Assembly: GCA_040219575.1 (NCBI GenBank) | Contig: JAVJSD010000139.1 | Span: 1 to 63,342, forward strand | DNA from: JAVJSD01 sp040219575 | GTDB lineage: Bacteria; Planctomycetota; Planctomycetia; Pirellulales; Pirellulaceae | Length of the DNA: 63,342 bases | Direction: 5' to 3' | Shown here: positions 1 through 9,541 of the stretch, in pieces | Layout of the letters: each line of letters starts with the position of its first letter | How positions within the stretch are numbered: position 1 is the first letter of the stretch | Position numbers and translations under genes: made by a program | Notes under the pieces: model-generated | Database searches by the model: none | What the model was told of the DNA's origin: nothing | The model's input: the letters and a program-made list of their open reading frames with translations, nothing else

Positions 1-226
1 TCAAACTGAAATCCTGCGGCAGTTGGGCCTGCCGTCACCTGCTCAACGCTTACGAACCCGCCTACCACGCGCCCCTACGCGCTAACGACGACGACCCGCG
101 GCGCAGCGCGCGCATGGTTGCGGAAAATCAGGTTAAACGACGTTGCGGCACGGGATCGACGCTGGCAGTGCGCAATTCCGAAAGCGATCCGATTTCGGCG
201 CATCGCTTTCTGAAACAGAGAGGGCG
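1..226. other. Window-edge sequence, no gene seen
   Basis: The first 226 bases lie downstream of the minus-strand DUF1499 gene. I see no reading frame with recognisable protein features, no RNA gene and no clear terminator. A longer minus-strand frame here overlaps the DUF1499 gene out of phase and has Arg-rich composition typical of a shadow frame. Confidence 0.5.
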
Positions 227-727
227 TCATTCGGACGGACCGAGCCTCCGTCTCACACCGCCCAGCAACTCTCTTAGATTGCGCGGGTTCTGTCCCAGGT
301 CGCCCTTGCCCACGCGCGACTGGCTCTCGGCGGTTATCAAGCTCCCCTCGCCCTCGGGCGAAATCGTGACGGTGATGTCGTCGCGAAAGCGCAGCAGCGC
401 CGTCGTGCGCACGTAGTTGAGCCGCACGACTTCTCCCTGACCGGAAACCTCCTCCGCCAGTTCCCACCGGGGCAACTCCTCGGCCGACTGTTTCACGAGC
501 GCCGCCAACTGGGAAACGGAGAGCTTGGCGTGAACCGGTCGCAGCGCCTCGTCGTCGGCGTTCTCCGAGGTGGCGGCGTGATTGGTCGCCAGATCGCGAC
601 TCCAGTCGTCGATCGTCAGGGCGGCGGAGCCGATCAGCAGGAGCAGCAATCCCGCAGCCACGCCGACGACAATCCAAATTGCGATCATGCGTCGTCCGCG
701 TTTCGGTTTCGTGGGAGGTGGGTCCAT
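227..727 (-). CDS. DUF1499 family membrane-anchored protein
   Basis: This 166-residue protein has a basic N-terminus followed by one membrane segment at about residues 14-37, so the rest probably faces the periplasm. The C-terminal half carries the DUF1499 signature: a beta-rich stretch with 'TALLRFRDDITV' followed by 'SQSRVGKGDLGQN', matching the family's 'RF.DDV...SASRVG.SDLG.N' pattern. The function of DUF1499 is unknown. The gene is divergent from rarA with 83 bp between the starts, so both promoters must lie in that gap. The family call rests on the C-terminal motif only. Confidence 0.75.
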   Translation of the reverse strand: MDPPPTKPKRGRRMIAIWIVVGVAAGLLLLLIGSAALTIDDWSRDLATNHAATSENADDEALRPVHAKLSVSQLAALVKQSAEELPRWELAEEVSGQGEVVRLNYVRTTALLRFRDDITVTISPEGEGSLITAESQSRVGKGDLGQNPRNLRELLGGVRRRLGPSE

Positions 728-810
728 TGTCGGCTCGATTCAGCGCTGCTTCAATGCAATTCTAGCAGCGCGGCAATACCAGCGTCTCCGACCCACCGGC
801 AATCCGTTTC

Positions 811-2133
811 ATGTCGCTATTCGAGCAGGCGGAACAACAGAATCTGCAACGAGCCCAACCACTGGCGGCGCGAATGCGGCCGGCGGCGCTCGACGAGTTC
901 GTCGGCCAGCAGCATTTCCTTGGTGAAGGAAAGCTGCTGCGCCGCCTGCTCAAGGCCGATCGACTCGGCTCGGTGATCTTCTACGGTCCGCCCGGCACCG
1001 GCAAGACGACGCTCGCACGCCTGTTGGCGACCGAAAGCCGCCGCCGCTTCCGTCAACTGAGCGCGGTGACCAGCGGCGTGAAGGACCTGCGCGAGGTGCT
1101 GGAGCAGGCCCGCGACGATCTGGCCGCCGGCGGACGGCGGACGCTGCTGTTCATCGACGAGATCCACCGCTTCAACAAGTCGCAGCAAGACGCCCTGCTT
1201 CCCGACGTGGAGGACGGCGTGGTGACGCTGGTCGGCGCCACCACCTCGAATCCGTTCTTCGCCGTCAACAGCGCGCTGGTCAGCCGCAGCCAGATCTTCC
1301 AGTTCGAATCCCTCGCGCCCGACGACATCAAGCAACTGCTCCGGCGGGCCGCGGCCGATCCGCATCGCGGCCTGGGCCGGCATCCGCTGAACCTGCACGA
1401 CGACGCCTTGGAGTTCCTCGCCGAAGTCTCCGACGGCGACGCGCGGCGGGCGCTGACGGCGCTGGAGATCGGCGTGCTGTCGAGCGATCAGCGGCCGCTG
1501 GAATTCACCCGCGAACTGGCCGAGGAATCGGTGCAGCGGAAGGCGGTGGAGTACGACGCCACGGGCGACGCCCACTACGACGCCGCCAGCGCGCTGATCA
1601 AGAGCCTCCGCGGCAGCGATCCCGACGCCGCGCTCTACTGGCTGGCGAGGATGCTGGAGGCGGGCGAGGACGTGCGGTTCCTCTGCCGTCGGCTGGTGAT
1701 CCTGGCCAGCGAAGACGTCGGCAACGCCGATCCGCAGGCCTTGCCGTTGGCCGTGGCGGCGATGCAGGCCTGTGAGTTCGTCGGCCTGCCTGAGTGTCAA
1801 CTCACCCTGGCGCAGGCGGTCACCTACCTGGCTTGCGCCCCCAAATCAAACGCCGCCACGCTCGCCATCGGCGAAGCCCGCCGCGACATCCGCGAGTCGC
1901 GACTGCTGCCGGTCCCCCGCCATCTGCGCGACGCCCACTACCGCGGCGCCAAGCAACTCGGCCACGGCGCCGACTACGAATACTCGCACAACGCCGAGGA
2001 CGGCGTCGCCGCGCAAGACTATCTGGGCGTCGAGCGCGAATACTATCGACCGGTGGATCGCGGCTATGAGCGCGAAATCGCCGCGCGACTGGCCGCGATT
2101 CGCGCCAAGTTGCGCCAAGCGAATTCGCCCTAG
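811..2133 (+). CDS. rarA: Replication-associated recombination protein RarA (AAA+ ATPase)
   Basis: This 440-residue AAA+ ATPase belongs to the RarA/MgsA/WRNIP1 clamp-loader-like family, which acts at stalled replication forks. Walker A is 'GPPGTGKTT' at residues 59-67 and Walker B is 'LLFIDEIHRF' near 112-121, followed by sensor-1 'GATTSNP'. The C-terminal half has the family-typical 'SALIKSLRGSDPDAALYWL' and 'LVILASEDVGNADP' motifs of the tetramerisation region. The length is normal for the family. The ATG is chosen because the family starts just before 'MRPxxLDEFVGQ'. No strong Shine-Dalgarno is visible. It stands alone, divergent from the DUF1499 gene. Confidence 0.95.
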   Translation: MSLFEQAEQQNLQRAQPLAARMRPAALDEFVGQQHFLGEGKLLRRLLKADRLGSVIFYGPPGTGKTTLARLLATESRRRFRQLSAVTSGVKDLREVLEQARDDLAAGGRRTLLFIDEIHRFNKSQQDALLPDVEDGVVTLVGATTSNPFFAVNSALVSRSQIFQFESLAPDDIKQLLRRAAADPHRGLGRHPLNLHDDALEFLAEVSDGDARRALTALEIGVLSSDQRPLEFTRELAEESVQRKAVEYDATGDAHYDAASALIKSLRGSDPDAALYWLARMLEAGEDVRFLCRRLVILASEDVGNADPQALPLAVAAMQACEFVGLPECQLTLAQAVTYLACAPKSNAATLAIGEARRDIRESRLLPVPRHLRDAHYRGAKQLGHGADYEYSHNAEDGVAAQDYLGVEREYYRPVDRGYEREIAARLAAIRAKLRQANSP

Positions 2134-2228
2134 GTACGTTGCGGCGCCCCGCGCGCCTCGCGCGCCTTCGTCTCGGCGTTTCAATCTTTGTCCGCGACAA
2201 ACTCTCCAGCCACGAACAGGAACGACAA

Positions 2229-2681
2229 GTGATCGTCGACTATCTGGAAAACGCCGCTCGCTATACGCCGCTGCATCCTGGTCTTGCCGCGGGCTTCGCC
2301 TTCCTGCGGAGCGCGAATCTGGCGTCGCTGCCGGACGGCAAACAGGAAATCGACGGCGAGCGTCTGTTCGCGATCATCGCGCGGGATGAGGGACGCGGCC
2401 GTGAGAAGTCGCTGTTGGAGTCGCACCGCCGCTATCTCGACATTCAGTACGTCATCCGCGGCGAGGATTGCATCGGCTGGCTGCCGCTGCAGGATTGCCA
2501 GCGGGTGTCGACGCCCTACGACGCCGACCGCGACCTCGGCTTCTTCTATGATCGGCCCGAGACCTGGCTCGCCGTGCCCAGCGGCGCGTTCGCCATCTTC
2601 TATCCCGAAGACGCCCACGCCCCACTCGCATCCCAAGGCGCGATTCACAAGGCGGTCGTCAAGGTCGCACTGCAGTGGTGA
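2229..2681 (+). CDS. YhcH/YjgK/YiaL (DUF386) family beta-barrel protein
   Basis: The protein matches the DUF386 cupin-like family (YhcH, YiaL, EbgC), whose members occur in sialic-acid and other sugar operons and may act on sugar anomers. Visible motifs are 'VIVDYLENAARYTPL' at the N-terminus, 'EGRER'-like 'ESHRRYLDIQYVIRGED' in the middle and 'FAIFYPEDAHAP' with the conserved His near the end. A start upstream at 2139 is open, but I prefer GTG at 2229: it follows an 'acagg' Shine-Dalgarno-like stretch and begins exactly where the family begins. That gives 150 residues. Its sugar substrate cannot be told from context, since its neighbours are unrelated. Confidence 0.88.
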   Translation: MIVDYLENAARYTPLHPGLAAGFAFLRSANLASLPDGKQEIDGERLFAIIARDEGRGREKSLLESHRRYLDIQYVIRGEDCIGWLPLQDCQRVSTPYDADRDLGFFYDRPETWLAVPSGAFAIFYPEDAHAPLASQGAIHKAVVKVALQW

Positions 2682-2725
2682 CGCGACGGGGGCGCTGTCG
2701 CCTCCGCTTGCGCGCCGAGCCCGGG

Positions 2726-2907
2726 CTAGGCGCGGATTATTCATGAAGTTCGTCGCGAGAGGTCGTAAGGGATTTCGTGGCAAGGCGGACGAATGAATCG
2801 CCCGCAGTCGGATTGAAATCCGGCGAGGACGATTCGTGAAGTCCAACGCAGTCCACGAAAGCACTTACGGCCTCGCAGCAGATCGCTCATGAATAATCCG
2901 CGCCTAG
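2726..2907. repeat. Complete MITE-like palindromic element, 182 bp, flanked by CTAG
   Basis: The element has perfect 21-bp inverted ends (2726-2746 and 2887-2907) that include a CTAG on each side. The inner arms also pair imperfectly ('gtcgtaagggatttcgtgg' against the far arm), so the whole unit could fold as one long hairpin. A near-identical copy starts at 63186, with three mismatches over about 150 bp by eye. No transposase is encoded. CTAG fits the YTAR target preference known for IS5-group transposases, so a non-autonomous IS5-like element is a reasonable inference. The right CTAG supplies the TAG stop codon of cheR. A 'CCCGGG' directly to the left resembles a footprint of a lost copy. 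Confidence 0.8.
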
Positions 2908-3767
2908 ACCGGTTGAAGCTCCATCGTCGAAGCGGCCGGAAGATTGGGCCGGTAGAACGTGCTGCGGCAGTGGTGGTGCGGGGCGAAGTGACGGCCCAAG
3001 TCCGCCAGCGACTCGGAAGATCCGACAAACAAGTAGCCGACCGTGGACATGGTGCGCGCCACGCGATGAAACAGGTCGGCGCGATCCTCCGCCGTGAAGT
3101 AGATCGCCACGTTTCGACAGAAGACGATGTCAAACGGCCCTTTGTTGACGAACTCCTTGAGCAAGTTGCATTTCTCGAATCGCGCCAAAGCCCGAAGCTC
3201 GTCGCGAACACGCCAGCCGCCCGCTTCCGGGACAAAGTACTTGTCCAGCTTGACGGCCGGAAGACCGCGTTCGATTTCGTGCTGCGAGTACCAACCTCGA
3301 CTGGCGCGCGCGATCGCCGCATCGGAGATGTCGGTGCCGAGAATCGACACGTCCCAGGTATGGATGTCCGGCAACAGTTCGCTCAAGGTCATCGCGATGC
3401 TGTAAACCTCTTGCCCGGTGCTGCTGGCGGCGGACCAGATTCGCAACCGCTTGGGAAACAAGGAGCCGGCTCGCGCGTCGATCAACTCCGGCAAGGCCTT
3501 GTGCTGCAATGCCTGGAACGGTGAATCGTCACGGAAGAAGAGCGTCTCGTTGGTCGTGATCGCGTTAATGACTTCCTGCCGCAACGGCTCGTTCACTAGT
3601 TCGCGGGCCTGCCGCGCCAGTTCGGCGTACGAGCCAAACTCATGTCGTTTGAGGATGTCCGACAACCTTGATTCGATCAGGTAGTCCTTGGAATGATCCA
3701 GATAGATTCCGCAGAGCGCCTTCACCATGTCGCAGACCGCGTCGATGTCGTTATGCAGCTGAGTCAT
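2904..3767 (-). CDS. cheR: CheR chemoreceptor glutamate methyltransferase
   Basis: This 287-residue SAM-dependent enzyme methylates glutamates on chemoreceptors. The N-terminal helical domain covers about residues 1-70, including 'LIESRLSDILKRH' and 'TTNETLFFRD'. The SAM-binding domain begins with 'IWSAASSTGQEVYSIAM', matching the family's 'SAxCSTGEEPYS' loop, and continues with 'ILGTDISDAAIARA' and 'FDIVFCRNVAIYF'. The ATG overlaps the cheB stop codon as ATGA, so the two are translationally coupled. It is the last gene of the chemosensory operon. Its TAG stop lies inside the end of a MITE-like repeat, so its 3' end may have been altered by insertion. Confidence 0.95.
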   Translation of the reverse strand: MTQLHNDIDAVCDMVKALCGIYLDHSKDYLIESRLSDILKRHEFGSYAELARQARELVNEPLRQEVINAITTNETLFFRDDSPFQALQHKALPELIDARAGSLFPKRLRIWSAASSTGQEVYSIAMTLSELLPDIHTWDVSILGTDISDAAIARASRGWYSQHEIERGLPAVKLDKYFVPEAGGWRVRDELRALARFEKCNLLKEFVNKGPFDIVFCRNVAIYFTAEDRADLFHRVARTMSTVGYLFVGSSESLADLGRHFAPHHHCRSTFYRPNLPAASTMELQPV

Positions 3768-4888
3768 GAGTTCACCCTCTCGGCGCAGGCATGGACGATC
3801 GCGCCGGCCAATTGATCGAGCGGAAGAACACTGTCGGCAAGTTGCTTCTCGACGATGACTCGGGGCATTCCATAGACGACGCAGGTGCTCGCCTCCTGGG
3901 CGACAATCCGCGCGCCGGCCCGTTTCATGAGTTGGCTGCCCAGCGCTCCGTCGTCCCCCATGCCCGTCATGATCAATCCCAACGCGCGACCGCCGTACAC
4001 GTGCGCCAGGGAGCGAAACAGGTAGTCGACCGAAGGACGACAGCTCTTCTCCGGCGGGTCGCTTGTCACGCGGACTTGGACGCCGTCGCCGCAATTTTCC
4101 ACTTTCATTTGGAATCCACCCTTGGCGAGATAGACGCATCCGGGCGCGGGAACCATTCCATCTTCTGCTTCCATGACGGTGATCGCGCTATGTCGATCGA
4201 GGTCGTCGGCCAGCGACTTGGTGAACACCGGCGGCATGTGCTGAACAATGAACACCGGCGCCGGCAGATCCCCCGGCAGCGAGGGAACCAGGTGGGATAG
4301 CGCCACCGGCCCGCCGGTGGAGACGCCGATTCCGATGGCGGCAAGGGGATGGTCCGCGAGATGGCGCCGCGACGGCGGCGACTCGGGAGTTGGCGGACGC
4401 ACGGTCGATGCCGCCGGCGTCGGCGTTTGGCCGACCGCGCGGCCGACCGTGGGCCGGCTGCTCGCGAATTGGAGCACCTTGGGGATCAACTGCGATTGGA
4501 GCCGCGCCGTGTTCTGCTCCAGCGTCCCCACGGCGGGTTTGAGCACAAAGTCGAAGGCCCCGAGCCGCAGCGCCTGCATCGTGGCGTTGGCGCCTTCTCC
4601 GGTGTGCGCGCTCAACATGATGACGCCGGGGCACATACTTTCGTCTCGTAGAGCCCGCAGGACTCCCAAGCCGTCCAGTTGCGGCATCTCCAAGTCCAGC
4701 GTCACCAGATCCGGTTTCTCCTCCCGGATCAATTCCATCGCCGTGCGTCCGTTGCTGGCCGTGCCGACCACCTGAACGCCGGGCGACGACTCCAAAATCG
4801 TGCGGACGATCTTCCGATAGAGGGCCGAATCGTCGACGACCAACACGCGAAGTGGAGGCGGCGCGAGCGGCGAGATGTTAGTCGTCAT
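3764..4888 (-). CDS. cheB: CheB chemoreceptor methylesterase/deamidase
   Basis: This 374-residue response regulator demethylates chemoreceptors. A receiver domain at about residues 13-125 has the acidic pair D19/D20, phosphoacceptor D65 ('LVTLDLEMP') and K117 ('VLKPAV'). A Pro-rich linker near 150-180 leads to the methylesterase domain with catalytic S190 ('GIGVSTGGP'), H217 ('VQHMPP') and D313 ('MTGMGDDG'). A longer frame upstream is open, but the ATG at 4888 places the receiver domain at the family's normal distance. The stop overlaps the cheR start as ATGA. Confidence 0.95.
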   Translation of the reverse strand: MTTNISPLAPPPLRVLVVDDSALYRKIVRTILESSPGVQVVGTASNGRTAMELIREEKPDLVTLDLEMPQLDGLGVLRALRDESMCPGVIMLSAHTGEGANATMQALRLGAFDFVLKPAVGTLEQNTARLQSQLIPKVLQFASSRPTVGRAVGQTPTPAASTVRPPTPESPPSRRHLADHPLAAIGIGVSTGGPVALSHLVPSLPGDLPAPVFIVQHMPPVFTKSLADDLDRHSAITVMEAEDGMVPAPGCVYLAKGGFQMKVENCGDGVQVRVTSDPPEKSCRPSVDYLFRSLAHVYGGRALGLIMTGMGDDGALGSQLMKRAGARIVAQEASTCVVYGMPRVIVEKQLADSVLPLDQLAGAIVHACAERVNS

Positions 4889-4992
4889 GGGGATAGGCGA
4901 GAGATGAAAACGTCGAATTCGGCAAAACGCGCTTGCGAAAGCGGCCGCCCGCCCCGAACCGAGGCGGACGGCCGTTGCTCCGTTCACCGCAA

Positions 4993-7377
4993 TCACACGG
5001 CGCAGGATGGTGAATTCGATCCGTCGCTCTCCACTTGGAATCGGCCCACGATCGACTGCAACTGCGTCGCAAGTCGGGCCAACTCTTCTCCGGACTGCTG
5101 CGACTGCCCGGCGCCAAGCACGGTCTGGTTGAGCACCTCGTCCACACGGGTGATGCTCTTGGTGATCTCGGCGCTCGCGGCCGAAGATTCATTCACGCCC
5201 CGGTTGACCGTTTCCGCGGCGCGGGCGGTCTGGGTGACGTTCTGAGCGATCTCCTTGGTGGTGATGTTCTGCTCTTCCACGGCGGAGGCGATCGTGCGAG
5301 CGACCTCGTTGACATTGCCGATCACCTCGGCGATCTGCCGGATCGCATCGATCGACTGGCCGCTCGACTCCTGGATCGCCCGAATTCGCTTGCGAATGTC
5401 GTCGGTTGCGGTGGCCGTCTGTTTCGCCAGCTCCTTGACCTCCGTCGCCACCACGGCGAATCCCTTGCCCGCCTCTCCGGCGCGGGCGGCCTCGATGGTG
5501 GCGTTGAGGGCCAGCAGATTGGTCTGCTCGGCGATGTCCTGAATCACCTCGATGACCTTGCCGATCTCGTCGGCGGCCGTGCCCAGTTCACCCACGCGCT
5601 GGTTGCTCACATCGGCCAGCTTGGCGGCGTCGGCCGCCACGGTCGCCGATTTTTCCGCGTTGCGGGCGATCTCGGAGATGGTCGCCGTCATTTCCTCGAC
5701 GGCCGCCGAGACGCTCTTCATGCCGGACGACATCTCCTCGGTCGTGTTGGCCATGTTGTGCATGTTGGTGCTCATCTCTTCAGCGGCCGAAGAAACCGTG
5801 GCCGACTGGTTCTTCGACTCGCCGGCCCCCTTCGAGAGCGTGACGGCGGTGTCGCGAACCTGTTGCGATGCGCCGGCCAGCGTGGTCGAGTTGACCGTCA
5901 AATGACCGACGATTTCACACAAGCTGTCACGCATGGCGTTCATCGCCGAGATCAGCTCGCCGACTTCGGCATTGGCCTTGGCCTGGCAGCGCTGAGTCAG
6001 ATTCCCCTTGGCGATCAGGCCGGCGAATTCCGCCGCCTGGCGAATCGGGTTGGCGATTCGGCTGGCGATCAAGACCGCGACGAAAGCCACGATCACGGCC
6101 ACGATGGCCGCCAGTCCGACGTTCCACCACAACACACTGGCCGTGGCGGTATTGGAGACTTGCCCCAGTTCGTCGAGCACCGACAGGGCCTCGCTGGTGT
6201 CCATCTTGGCGTTCAAGCACCAGGGAACGCCCAAGATGTCGACCGGACCATAGGAGATCAACGTCTCGTTGCCGGCGTAGTCCGTCGTCACCACCGAGCC
6301 GGACTCTCCCTGCTCAATCGCCGCCCGCGTGGCGGCCGTATCCACCTTGCCATGCTCGGGATCGCGAAACGACGCCACCAGGTCGTGGTTCTCCGGATCG
6401 CGTCGGGAGTTCGATCGCATCAGGTAGTCGGGGCCGACCAGGATCGTCTCCCCCGTCTCGCCCAGTCCGTCGGTGCGAGCCATCATTTCCGTGAAGCGGT
6501 CGACGGGCATCTGGAAAATCGCGACCCCGATCTTCTCCTTGCCGTCGAAGATGGGGGCGGCGAGAAAGCTGGCGGGCGCGTCGTAAGAAGGCAGGTAGAG
6601 CTCGTAGTCCGCAAACTCGAATCCACCCGGCTGAGTCAATTCGTTCGCTTTACGAAACACCTTCCCGATGTTCGTGTCGGCGTAGGGGCCGTCCTTCAGC
6701 GAGGTGGCGTAGTCCAACTCCTTGAAGACGGAGTACACGATATCGCCCGTTTCCGAGTCGACCAGGAAGATGTCGTAGTAGCCAAATCGTTCCAGAAACG
6801 CGCGGATGCTCGGATGATGTCTGGCGTGAAGCTCGTCATATCGTGTCGCGTCATCTGCGGCGTCGAGCCTGTGTTTGGAGCCCAATGGATGCAGATTCGA
6901 AGCAATATAGGCGTGCTGAAACGCAACGGCCGTCGCATCGAGTTTGGCGAGCAAGCTCAGACTATCGACGGATTCGCCCTCATTTTCTCGCTCGTATTCT
7001 TTCGCAAACTGACCGGTATAGTAGTCAGCAACAGCGGAATGGAGTTTTTGCACCCCTTCAGCATCCAGCTGTCGCTCGGACTCGTAGTCCGCGAACGCCT
7101 CGCGAAACTCACGCATGGCTTCGATCATGGTGGGGTTCTGCGAAAAGTCGAGCACTTGGTTTCGAAGCATGTCGACATACCCCTCAACCTGCGCCTGCTT
7201 GATGGCGCGCTGTCCGACCAGAGCCGTCTCGACTTTCGCCTGCAAGTCGCCCTTCGCCTTTTCGGATACGGCGGCCAGGCCGTTGCTGGAGATGTAGTAG
7301 CTCAACGTGGCCGCGGCGATCAAGGGCGTCAAGCCGCAGGCCAAGAACGCCAAAGTTAATCGTGCTCGGAGTTTCAT
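4993..7377 (-). CDS. Methyl-accepting chemotaxis protein with Cache-type sensor
   Basis: This 794-residue transducer has membrane segments near residues 8-26 and 416-438 with a large periplasmic sensor between them. The sensor has a dCache-like C-terminal part ('YYDIFLVDSETGDIVYSVFKE', 'GPYADTNIGKVF', 'GVAIFQMPVDRF'). A HAMP domain follows at about 439-492, then a long coiled-coil signalling domain with the hairpin 'IAEQTNLLALNATIEAAR' and 'GFAVVATEVKELA'. It does not end in the xWxxF pentapeptide that tethers CheR in some receptors. The ATG at 7377 is preceded by 'GAGGAG'. The ligand is unknown. It lies between the second receptor and cheB in one operon. Confidence 0.93.
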   Translation of the reverse strand: MKLRARLTLAFLACGLTPLIAAATLSYYISSNGLAAVSEKAKGDLQAKVETALVGQRAIKQAQVEGYVDMLRNQVLDFSQNPTMIEAMREFREAFADYESERQLDAEGVQKLHSAVADYYTGQFAKEYERENEGESVDSLSLLAKLDATAVAFQHAYIASNLHPLGSKHRLDAADDATRYDELHARHHPSIRAFLERFGYYDIFLVDSETGDIVYSVFKELDYATSLKDGPYADTNIGKVFRKANELTQPGGFEFADYELYLPSYDAPASFLAAPIFDGKEKIGVAIFQMPVDRFTEMMARTDGLGETGETILVGPDYLMRSNSRRDPENHDLVASFRDPEHGKVDTAATRAAIEQGESGSVVTTDYAGNETLISYGPVDILGVPWCLNAKMDTSEALSVLDELGQVSNTATASVLWWNVGLAAIVAVIVAFVAVLIASRIANPIRQAAEFAGLIAKGNLTQRCQAKANAEVGELISAMNAMRDSLCEIVGHLTVNSTTLAGASQQVRDTAVTLSKGAGESKNQSATVSSAAEEMSTNMHNMANTTEEMSSGMKSVSAAVEEMTATISEIARNAEKSATVAADAAKLADVSNQRVGELGTAADEIGKVIEVIQDIAEQTNLLALNATIEAARAGEAGKGFAVVATEVKELAKQTATATDDIRKRIRAIQESSGQSIDAIRQIAEVIGNVNEVARTIASAVEEQNITTKEIAQNVTQTARAAETVNRGVNESSAASAEITKSITRVDEVLNQTVLGAGQSQQSGEELARLATQLQSIVGRFQVESDGSNSPSCAV

Positions 7378-7447
7378 TCCGCCTACTCCTCTAGGAAAGT
7401 CAGTTGGTTGTGGTGTGGATTGGTGAATTCGAACTTCGACCGCCGCC

Positions 7448-9493
7448 TCACGCGGACAGGCTTGCTCCCTGGTCTTCGGTCTTGAACTGGCCGACAAGCC
7501 GATTCAAGTTGCCCGCCAGTTCGGCGAGTCGGGCGCCGGCCCGCTCCGACTGTTGGGCGCCGGCCGCCGTGTCGTTCAGGACGGAGTCCACCCGCGTGAT
7601 GCTGGTGGTGATTTCCTTGCTGGCGATGGCCGATTCCGTGACATTGCGGGTCAGCATCTCGGCCACGGTGGCCGTCTCGCTGACGTTCTTGGCGATCTCG
7701 CTGACCGCGATATTCTGCTCTTCGACCGCGGAAGCGATCGAGCGAGCGATCTCGGTCACGCGGCCGATCGCCTCGGTCACGCTGCGAACGGATTCGACCG
7801 ATTCACCGGTCGAGGCCTGAATGGCGTGAATGCGTCGGCGGATGTCGTCGGTGGCGCTGGCCGTCTGTTTGGCAAGCTCCTTGACCTCAGTGGCCACGAC
7901 GGCGAAGCCCTTGCCGGCTTCTCCCGCCCGCGCGGCTTCGATCGTGGCGTTGAGGGCCAGCAGGTTGGTCTGCTCGGCGATGTCCTGAATCACCTCGATC
8001 ACCTTGCCGATCTCCTCCGCCGCGGCGCCGAGTTCGCTGATGCTGCGATTGCTCTTGTCGGCCGCGGCCGACGCCTCGTTGGCCACGGTCGCCGACTTCT
8101 CGGCGTTCTTGGCGATTTCCGAAATCGTGGCCGTCATCTCCTCCACGGCGGTGGAGACGGTGCTCATGCCGGCGGACATCTGCTCCGCACTGCTGGCCAC
8201 ATTGTTCATGTTGATCGACATCTCCTCGGCGGCGGAGGAAACGGTGGCCGACTGCTGCTTGCTTTGCGCCGCCCCCTCGGCCAACGACGATGCGACGCTG
8301 CAGAGTTCTCCCGACGCGCCGTCCAACGTGGTGGCGCTGCCGGCGATTTGCCGCACGAGCGATTCCACGCGGTCGATGAACTTATTGAACCATTCGGCGA
8401 GCGTCCCCAACTCGTCGCGGCTGGCGGCCACGCGCTGGGTCAGGTCTCCTTCTCCCTCGGCGATGTCCCGCAGCCGAAGCGTGACCGCTTGGATCCGCTT
8501 CATGATCAGGCGAATCACGACGTAGCCGCCGACGGCCACGATCACCGTCAGCAAAAACACACTCGCGCCGACGATCCACATGGTCGCCGTGGCGGTGGCT
8601 TTGATGTCCTCGGCCTGGTGGAACAGGTCCTCCGAAAGACGGTCCTCCACCTGCTTGAGTGCATTGATCTTCTTGGTGATCGTCTGGAACCAAACTTTCG
8701 CATCCACGCCGAAGCCGCCTTCCTGCGCTCGACTCAGAGCGACCTCGCGGAAGGACTCCACTTGGGCGAATGCCGGCTCCGCCTGCGCTTCCTCGAAGGA
8801 CTGCACGGCGGCGGGCTCCGCGATCGTCCGGAACTCGTGCAGCAGGGCGTCCTGAACGGCCGTCAAGGCGATGAATTTGGCGTACATGCCCGGGCCAAAG
8901 TTGTCGCGGCCGAACGTGTTGGTCAGCACGGCGCGTTCGATACCGGCGCGCTCCTTCGCCTTGAGAAAGGATTGGTAGGCTGTCAGGCTTCGCTCCACCT
9001 TGGGATCGGCCGTCACCGTCGCCATGTGTCCGATAGTGTCGAGGAACGCGCCGTTCAAGCTGGTGTAGTAGCCTAGTGCATCGGGTGTGGAGATGTCCTG
9101 AGCCGAAACGCGCTTGCGAGTCGACGCCAGGTTGTTCAGCTTTTCCTCGGCCTGCTGGTGTTTCTGTTGGAGCGTGGCGGGAAACGCGGCGAAGTCGAAC
9201 GCTCCCAGGTACTCTTGCAGTTTCGCGAGCCGCTCGTCGGTCGCCTCCCGCTGCTTTTGCAGTTCCGCCTTGAATTCCTTGCCCTGCGACCCGAGATAAC
9301 CGCCGGTGTTGCCCCGCTCCTTCTGAAGTTCATGAACCAGGGCGCTGATGTGCACGGAGAGCTCCGTCATCTCCACGACTTGCTGCGCGTCGATCGCCTG
9401 CCGGCGGCTCGCCAGGAATGCATTTCCTCCCAGCACGATGATTCCCAGGAGAGGAACGACGCAAAGAACAAGGAGCTTCTGTTTAATGGTCAT
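7448..9493 (-). CDS. Methyl-accepting chemotaxis protein with NIT sensor domain
   Basis: This receptor of 681 residues has a first membrane segment near residues 8-26. Its periplasmic domain carries NIT (nitrate/nitrite-sensing, PF08376) features: 'LVHELQKERGNTGGYLGSQG' early and 'AKERAGIERAVLTNTFGRDNF' later. In this family the conserved Arg residues of those helices are linked to nitrate or nitrite sensing. The second membrane segment is near 305-328, followed by HAMP and a signalling domain nearly identical in its hairpin to the neighbouring receptor. The ATG at 9493 is preferred over an in-frame TTG two codons upstream. Nitrate or nitrite as ligand is inference from the family. Confidence 0.9.
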   Translation of the reverse strand: MTIKQKLLVLCVVPLLGIIVLGGNAFLASRRQAIDAQQVVEMTELSVHISALVHELQKERGNTGGYLGSQGKEFKAELQKQREATDERLAKLQEYLGAFDFAAFPATLQQKHQQAEEKLNNLASTRKRVSAQDISTPDALGYYTSLNGAFLDTIGHMATVTADPKVERSLTAYQSFLKAKERAGIERAVLTNTFGRDNFGPGMYAKFIALTAVQDALLHEFRTIAEPAAVQSFEEAQAEPAFAQVESFREVALSRAQEGGFGVDAKVWFQTITKKINALKQVEDRLSEDLFHQAEDIKATATATMWIVGASVFLLTVIVAVGGYVVIRLIMKRIQAVTLRLRDIAEGEGDLTQRVAASRDELGTLAEWFNKFIDRVESLVRQIAGSATTLDGASGELCSVASSLAEGAAQSKQQSATVSSAAEEMSINMNNVASSAEQMSAGMSTVSTAVEEMTATISEIAKNAEKSATVANEASAAADKSNRSISELGAAAEEIGKVIEVIQDIAEQTNLLALNATIEAARAGEAGKGFAVVATEVKELAKQTASATDDIRRRIHAIQASTGESVESVRSVTEAIGRVTEIARSIASAVEEQNIAVSEIAKNVSETATVAEMLTRNVTESAIASKEITTSITRVDSVLNDTAAGAQQSERAGARLAELAGNLNRLVGQFKTEDQGASLSA

Positions 9494-9541
9494 TTTCAAG
9501 CCTTAGATTGGATAATTGCGACAGGGCTTACGAGACTTGCC

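Noticed and set aside
5035..7359. Plus-strand open frame opposite the Cache chemoreceptor, and similar ones opposite the NIT receptor and cheA
   Set aside because: Their composition is Gly/Asp/His/Arg-rich, typical of antisense frames to coiled-coil genes, and they have no family features.
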